32,139 nt of DNA from Bacillus sp. FJAT-27245 (GTDB lineage Bacteria > Bacillota > Bacilli > Bacillales > Cytobacillaceae): NCBI RefSeq assembly GCF_001273955.1, contig NZ_LIGI01000001.1, forward strand, positions 3,884,710 to 3,916,848. Reading direction: 5' to 3'. Numbering within the stretch: position 1 is the first letter of the stretch; the number at the start of each line of letters is the position of its first letter. The notes under the pieces were generated by a model, which saw only the letters and a program-made list of their open reading frames with translations, was not told where the DNA came from and did no database searches. Shown one piece after another: positions 25,001-32,139 of the stretch. Made by a program: the position numbers and the translations under genes.

Positions 25001-28000
25001 CTAACGGATATACTTTAAAGTATATCCGTTAGGCCGTAGCAAGCGGCTTTTTACTTTTCTGAAAGCCATGACAGGTAAGTGACATCTGCCAAGAAACCGG
25101 CTCTATTGATTTTCCGCAAATACACTTCTTCTATTTTGACCTGCTCCTAGCAGAAAATCCTAGTATCTTTTCCTTATTTTTTCACAAACCGACAAATGTT
25201 TATTTAAAAATTCTGAATAATACAATATAATTGTATTTGTATACAAAAAACAGAAAAAGGTGGGGAGTATCATTAAAGCATTAAAGTCAATCATTATTTG
25301 GGGATTGGTTTCTGCATTGGGCGCCGCAGCATTCGGGGTTCTGGCTCTGAATAATGGAGAAACCATCAATGCGATTTGGCTCGTAACAGCCGCCATCTGT
25401 GTTTATGCAATCGCTTATCGTTTCTACAGCAAGTTCATCGCGAGAAAAGTTTTCGAGCTGGATGACAACCGGAAAACTCCAGCGGAAGTAAACAATGACG
25501 GGAAAGACTATGTCCCGACAAACAAATGGGTTTTGTTTGGGCACCACTTTGCCGCAATTGCCGGTGCCGGCCCGCTCGTCGGACCAATCCTCGCGGCCCA
25601 AATGGGGTATCTGCCGGGAACACTCTGGATTGTTGTCGGTGTCGTCCTTGCCGGTGCTGTCCAGGACTTCATCATCCTGTTCGGCTCCATGCGCCGCAAT
25701 GGAAAATCACTTGGAGAAATGATCAAGGAAGAAATCGGCCCTATTACAGGCATCATCGCCATGGTCGGCATTTTAGGAATTATGATTATTTTATTGGCCG
25801 TATTGGCACTGGTAGTTGTAAAAGCGCTTATTGGAAGCCCTTGGGGAATGTTCACGATTGCCGCGACCATCCCAATTGCGGTGCTGATGGGTTTCTATAT
25901 GCGTTATATCCGCCCGGGCCGCGTTGGCGAAGCCTCAATCATGGGGGGAATTCTGCTTCTCCTCTCTATTTATGGAGGACAATACGTTTCCCAGCATGCC
26001 GAGCTGGCAAAAATGTTTACGTTTTCGGGTGAAGCAATTGCCGTTATGATGATTGTGTACGGCTTCGTCGCGTCCGTCCTTCCAGTCTGGATGCTACTTG
26101 CACCGCGTGATTATTTAAGTACATTCCTGAAAATCGGCGTTATTTTCGGACTGGCCTTGGGGATTCTGATTGTCGCACCGGATCTGCAGATGCCTGGCGT
26201 GACAAAGTTCATTGATGGAACCGGCCCGGTATTCGCCGGAAACCTGTTCCCATTCCTGTTTATCACCATCGCGTGCGGGGCAGTATCCGGTTTCCACTCC
26301 CTGATTTCATCAGGCACAACCCCGAAAATGATCGAGCGTGAATCGCATGCCCAGCCGATTGGCTATGGCGCGATGCTAACTGAATCGTTTGTTGCGGTCA
26401 TGGCAATGATTGCAGCGTGCGTACTGACGCCGGGGATTTATTTTGCGATCAACAGCCCTCCCGCTGTTATTGGAACGGACGTAGTACAGGCCGCAACTGC
26501 TGTTTCAAACATGGGATTCACGATTACGCCTGACGATTTGACAGGGCTTGCCGAAGATGTCGGTGAGCAATCGATCATTTCCCGTACAGGCGGAGCGCCG
26601 ACCCTGGCCATCGGTATGGCGTTTATTTTCTCTAAGGTCATTGGCGGAAAAGCCTTGATGGCATTCTGGTATCATTTCGCCATCCTGTTTGAAGCGCTGT
26701 TCATTCTGACGACGATCGACGCCGGAACACGTGTCGGCCGCTTCATTATTCAGGACTTGATCGGCAACGTGTACAAGCCATTTGCAAAAACAGACGCTTT
26801 AATCCCGAACATCATTGCGACGACGCTTTGCGTCACATTCTGGGGTTATTTCCTTTACCAGGGTGTAATCGATCCGCTTGGCGGAATCAATACGCTTTGG
26901 CCGCTGTTTGGCATCGCAAACCAAATGCTTGCCGCCATCGCCCTGCTTCTCGGGACGACCGTCCTTTTCAAAATGGGCAAAAAAGCGTATGTATGGGTTA
27001 CCCTTGTACCGACAACATGGATTTTGATTGTAACCATGACTGCCGGCTGGCAAAAGCTGTTCCATGAGAACCCAAAAATCGGCTTCCTGGCCCACGCCAA
27101 GGTGTTCAGCCAGGCTTTGGATGAAGGGAAGGTTCTGGCCCCTGCAGCGAGTGAGGCACAAATGAGGCAGGTTCTTATGAATGACTATATTGATGCCGCC
27201 CTTTGCGGATTCTTCATGGTAGTCGTAATTGCAGTCCTGATTTCGGCCCTCAGGATTTGGATTAAGGTGCTGAAGAACCAGAAACTGGAGTTACACGAAT
27301 CCCCTTACATTCCACGCGGGGATGGAGACCTGAAACATTATGCTTAATAAACTGAAAGACATACTCGCATACCGGAAACAATTCATTTCGCTGCTCGTCG
27401 GGGTCCCGAGTTATGAGAGATATGTTGAACACATGAAAGCCCATCATCCAGAACAGCCCGTTAAAACTAGAAAGGAATTCTTCTGCGAAGCACAGGACGC
27501 CCGCTACAATGGCAAGGGCGGTAAAGTCTCAAGGTGCTGTTAGCAACAGGAAAACCCGTAGCCAGTTTTTCGCTGGGTACGGGTTTTTACATCGGTTAAC
27601 GGAAGCTTACACTAGTCCTCTTTTCCAAAAAAGAGTATACTGGTCTTGTAGTTCGGGATACAATTCCATCAGGAGATGAGACAATGCTTTCAAATATCGG
27701 TGTTCCTGGATTGATCTTAATCCTTATTGTGGCGCTTGTTGTGTTCGGACCGAATAAATTGCCTGAAATCGGCCGCGCATTCGGACGGTCAATCCGCGAG
27801 TTTAAGCGGGCTTCCGAGGGGCTGACGGACGAGATTAAAAAGGAAATTGCCAAGGGCGACGAAAAGGACAATACAAAAAAATAGATTAAAGAAAGGCACA
27901 GTACCCGCTTTTTAAAGGAGTATCGTGCCTTTTTGCTATTTCACTGATTTGTACATGAGGATGTCATCCGCATACTCATTTTCGCCAAACTTCACTTCCT

Positions 28001-31000
28001 TGACCTTTCGACCTTCTTCCATGAACCCAAAGCTTTTATAAAAAGCAATCGCCCTCTGGTTTGTAGAAAATACCGCGAGGCTTACCTTTTCAATAAGAGG
28101 GTTCTTTTCCGCCCAATCGAGCAACGTTTTTAAAAGCAATTTGCCAAGCCCCTGGCCTCTGTGCTCCTTGCTGATCATGATGCCAAAAGTGCCTGTATGG
28201 GACAGCCTTTTCCTATCGGGTGATTGAAATATAATAAAACCCGCAATTTCTCCGTTTCTTTCAGCAACAAAAAGCGTTTCCCGTTCACTACTCGTAATCC
28301 TCTTTATCCATTCTTCGTGCTGGTCGATGGTTTTATTGAATTCCTCGGGAGCTGTCATAAGATATCTACCCTCGGCAACGACAGATTTTTGTACTTCAAA
28401 AGTGCCTTCCGCATCTGCGATGGTTCCGGTCCGTACGCTATATATTTCATTTGAAAGCTGCATTTTGTTTCCCCACTTTGATTTCCTAATAATATATCGC
28501 GCGAATTCTACCATTCTGTTGACCCGCTCCCCATCCGAACCGAAGAGCGATTCCGTGCTCCCGCTTCTGATCGCGATAGCTTCCCTGATAATAGAGTGCC
28601 ATTCCTCTGGAAGTCGGGCGAGCCCGTATTCACCAGCCTCCAGTTTGGAAGTGATGTTGTATTCATTTAACGTATAGAATTGGCGCAGCAGCCCAAGCAC
28701 TGTCCATTCAATTTCACCGTTTATTTCCGCAACGGAAAAAGCGGACAGCTTCTCCTTTGAATTTTCCAGCCATTCAACCCTCTTCCCCCAATAGGAATCC
28801 ATATTTTCCAAAACGTATTCGACAAGATCCTTTTCGGTCACTGGTATGTCGAGTTCGGAGCTATTTGACCCTAAAAGGCTGATTCCTTTTTTCTTTAAGA
28901 GCCACCAGGTTACAGGGTTAAAATGAACACCAAACGAGAGCTTCCCTTCATTGTAAGAAGGATATGGAGTGTTATGAAAAGTGTGTTGGCGGCCAAAATC
29001 CTCCCAAACAATATACATGCCATCCATCTCTGGTTTCGGAAAGCTTTCTGCAATGGCTTTATGAATCTCCGAAACAATCTGAAGCTCCTCTTCCGCCATC
29101 CGGTTTTTCGTCACTGCAATGAAATCAATGTCACTTAAGCCGTTTTCAAAAGCCCCAAGGACGATGGAGCCTTGTAAATAAAAGCCTTGAAGTTTGCCCG
29201 GCAGATGTTTGTGCCATAAATTAAAGTATGCTTCACATACCTTAAGTACAATTTCTGGTTCTCTTTTCATATTAGTAGAATCCCTCATCTCATTCCTCCT
29301 CTCTATTCATTCTACAAAAATGGAAAATGCCCTCCATTTTATTTTATCTTGAATGAAAAAAGGACCTCTCCACTGCAGTGTGAAGAGGTTCTTAAAACCA
29401 GCCTATGCTTTCACGCTCTTTACTTAATCTCTATCTCTAGTTTAAGGTCATCCAACTTTATTAAATTGTTTTGAGGCGAAATGGCGATTAAGTCCTCCGG
29501 TGGGAGATTCGTATCAAATTTGGCAAGGTAACCCTCGTTATTTTTGATTAGGTTCATAGGTTGAATTTGCAGGTCCGTTTCCTTTTCCCTAATTCCAAGA
29601 AACTGCCTCCAATGTATAGGTCCCTCAATGGTATAGTATATCCAAAGCTGATTCCGGTATCGTTCAATCTTTTTTATGCTTATGCCGCTGTACTGGCCAT
29701 GTTTTAAATGGATAGGCAGCTTCTGATTCAGGGATTCTTCCAGCATCTCCATCTGTCCGGTTTCAACTGAGTACGCCTGAATGGTAAGGGATTTTGGCAG
29801 TTTGCCTACAGGCTCATAAAACTCATTGAATGTTTCCCTGAACATGTTATTATCCAGGCCTTTCCCTGAGGTAGCAGCCGAATACATGCCGCCTATCTGC
29901 CTGCCCTTTTGGTCAGTCACTTCGAAAATATATCTTTTGGAAGGATTCTTGGTCATCTCATGCCCTTGTGGGACAGTTAAACTAATTTTAAGATTTGTAG
30001 TACTGGGGGTAAACATCGCCTCCTCCACTTTTAAAGTCATGTCTTTGCTTGTAACCGAATATGCCGGTTTTATTAATTTGTTTAAGCCTTCAATCTTTTT
30101 TACTGGGAATGTAAACTTCCATTCCCTTTTTTCATCTCCATGAGCAACTAAATCATATCCAAGCTCAAACTCATCCGGCAAATCACCCCAAAGCTGATAT
30201 TCCATATAGTGTTGGCCCGTTTTCCCTATCGGTCCGCCACTGCTGGAATAGTCTATAAAATGTTCTCCATTTATAACTAATTTTTCAGTCGGAAATAAAT
30301 CGAAAGGGTTTTTTACTTCAATCTCGGGTTTTATTGTATAAACAATTACGAGTCGCGCCCCGTCATACATGGCCCCGTTGACCGAAATGGCGATGCCCTT
30401 GTCCTCCGCTGTTTGTTTTATTTCCTGGAACCCCCCTTTCTCCCATACTTGTTGAATCCCGATATCGCCAAAAGCTTGTTGATTGGATTGCGGCGCCGGC
30501 TTTAGGACTGCAGAGTGTTCTCGCCTTTCCGTCCCTTTTTCAAAAATATTCACGTTGCTAAGCAGGAGGACGAATACTACCGCTGGAACGAGGGCTATTA
30601 CGACATAAGGGCCCAAGTGAATTTTCATCCTTTTCCTAACCCGTCTATTTTGAAGCTTACTCTGCACGTCGCTTTTATCTCTATCCGAAAATGTTAGGCT
30701 CTCACCATACATTTTAATAAAGGCTTGTTGTAAGGATTGTTTCCTATTCATAAAGAAGTTCCTCCTTTACTACCGGCAATAGCTTCATTTTTGCGCGCCT
30801 GATCCTTGTTTTAACCGTCTCCGCCGAAACTTCGAGTACGTGGGCAATCTCTTTTACCTCAAGGTGATGGATGTACCTAAGGATCATCACTTCCCGATAT
30901 TTTTTTCCAAGGCTCATGATTGCCATTATCACCTGCTCGTCCTCAGACTTTTTGAGCAGAACCGCTTCAGGTGTCTGATGGGTAGGTTCTTCTTTTACAC

Positions 31001-32139
31001 GGCCACCTAGAAATATTCTTTTCAAATAAGATGATTTCAAATAGTCCTTGCACTCGTTTATGGTGATCCGGTATAGCCATGTTCTTAATGATGATTTCCC
31101 CTGAAACGAATGAATATGGGTATAGCACTTTACAAATACGTTCTGGACGATATCCTTCGCTGCTTCAATATCCTTCACATAAGAGAATGCAAGAATGGAA
31201 AGCTCAGTACCATAGCGATCCATGATTTCATTAAGGGACTGTTGCAAGTCAGGCTTATTTTCCGAGTAAAGTTCCATGTCCATCCCCCTTCCTTACTAAT
31301 TAGACGAATGGTCTTTCAAGAGCGGTTCAAATCATTGGTTAAATTCTATTAAAGTCTCCAAAATCATCCCAAACGATTTTTATCGAAGCCCAACGAAAAT
31401 AAGGCCAACGGATAATCCCGATTGGCCATTCGTCCTTTTTGATTTTGAAAAATCCTTAAGCAAACCGATAATAGATCAGCAAAAATGTAGAAAGAACAAA
31501 GATAAAATTCAGGAAAACGAAAACCATTTGATCCAGTTTCGTTTTGTGCATTTGGATTGGCGGGTGATAAAAAGAAACTCCCTCGATAATAAAGATAAGC
31601 AACACAATGTGAATCATCGCATGTCCGACAATTTCCGTATAGCCAAAAATCATCGTCGTCAGGATAAATAGCACTGTAACAACGACTGCAAGAATTCGGT
31701 TCAAAATCCCTACAACCAGCAAATAGCCGACAACAAATTCAATAAAAGCAGCCAGGACTGTGAACGTATCTGCCGGAAAGCCAAAGGTAGGCACGTGGTG
31801 ATGGTGGATAATCTCATGCGTCATATTTGGGAAGACCCATTTCTCAACTGCTACCCAGCACAGGCTCAAACCCGTCCCAAGATACAAAAACGGAAAGCCC
31901 CAATCCTCCCACTTCGTTTTTCCGACCAGAAAAACGCCTATAATAGCGAGGTAAAATCCATAATCGAGCATATGGAACCAGCCGGCGGTCATTGTCACGT
32001 TTACAAACAGAATGAAAAGCACTATCGCACCTAACTTGGTAGCGATGTGGTGCGGAATAACGAGAAGGATGATCGCTGCCCACATTAAAATGGTTTCCCA
32101 CGTATGTTCAATATGGAATTCGGGGGCAAACGTCGTTCC

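Overview
The window looks like chromosomal DNA of a spore-forming Bacillaceae (Bacillus, Mesobacillus or Cytobacillus-like). The evidence is AGGAGG-type ribosome sites, ATG/GTG/TTG starts, moderate GC, a Bacillus-type sulfolactate locus, an SwrC-type RND pump without periplasmic partners, and a GC-rich nested-palindrome repeat of a kind common between Bacillaceae genes. No rRNA, tRNA, CRISPR array, transposase or phage gene was seen. The taxonomic placement is inference.

Layout. 1-2.4 kb: end of a GGDEF protein, an FAD-dependent dehydrogenase and a TM2-domain protein (+). 2.4-7.0 kb: a CPA2 Na+(K+)/H+ antiporter and an SwrC-like RND exporter (-). 7.2-9.3 kb: a DUF421 membrane protein and an orphan ATP-grasp ligase (+). 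9.4-12.0 kb: sulfate activation and reduction operon sat-cysC with cysH upstream (-). 12.5-14.3 kb: divergent comB-comA-VOC operon (+). 14.7-15.7 kb: FUSC/aromatic acid exporter. 15.7-21.1 kb: five-gene molybdenum hydroxylase operon. 21.3-25.0 kb: ArsR-type regulator and a three-gene ABC exporter. 25.3-27.9 kb: cstA with its small YbdD partner, then tatA. 27.9-32.1 kb (-): a nucleotidyltransferase-GNAT fusion, an anti-sigma/ECF sigma pair and a DoxX-like membrane protein cut by the window end.

How the genes work together. The clearest system is at 9.4-14.3 kb. ATP sulfurylase, APS kinase and an Fe-S APS/PAPS reductase would make sulfite. ComA joins sulfite to phosphoenolpyruvate and ComB dephosphorylates the product to 3-sulfolactate, a known spore solute of Bacillus. 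The arrangement matches what I recall of B. subtilis yisZ-yitA-yitB facing yitC-yitD. A VOC-family enzyme is translationally coupled to comA and may be an extra step. The second system is the Mo-hydroxylase operon: XdhC and a MocA-like cytidylyltransferase mature the cofactor for a three-subunit (Mo, FAD, 2Fe-2S) enzyme.

Non-coding structure deserves as much attention as the genes. There are six TTATGAAC(C)G repeats phased at about 20-21 bp downstream of the comBA-VOC operon (14392-14510). A MITE-like element with 14-bp inverted termini sits between the two sulfur operons (12171-12391). A perfect 32-bp palindrome lies inside a terminator-like structure (25001-25032), and a strong terminator-like hairpin lies in the antiporter leader (3652-3706). 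All functions are read from sequence alone; no search was run.
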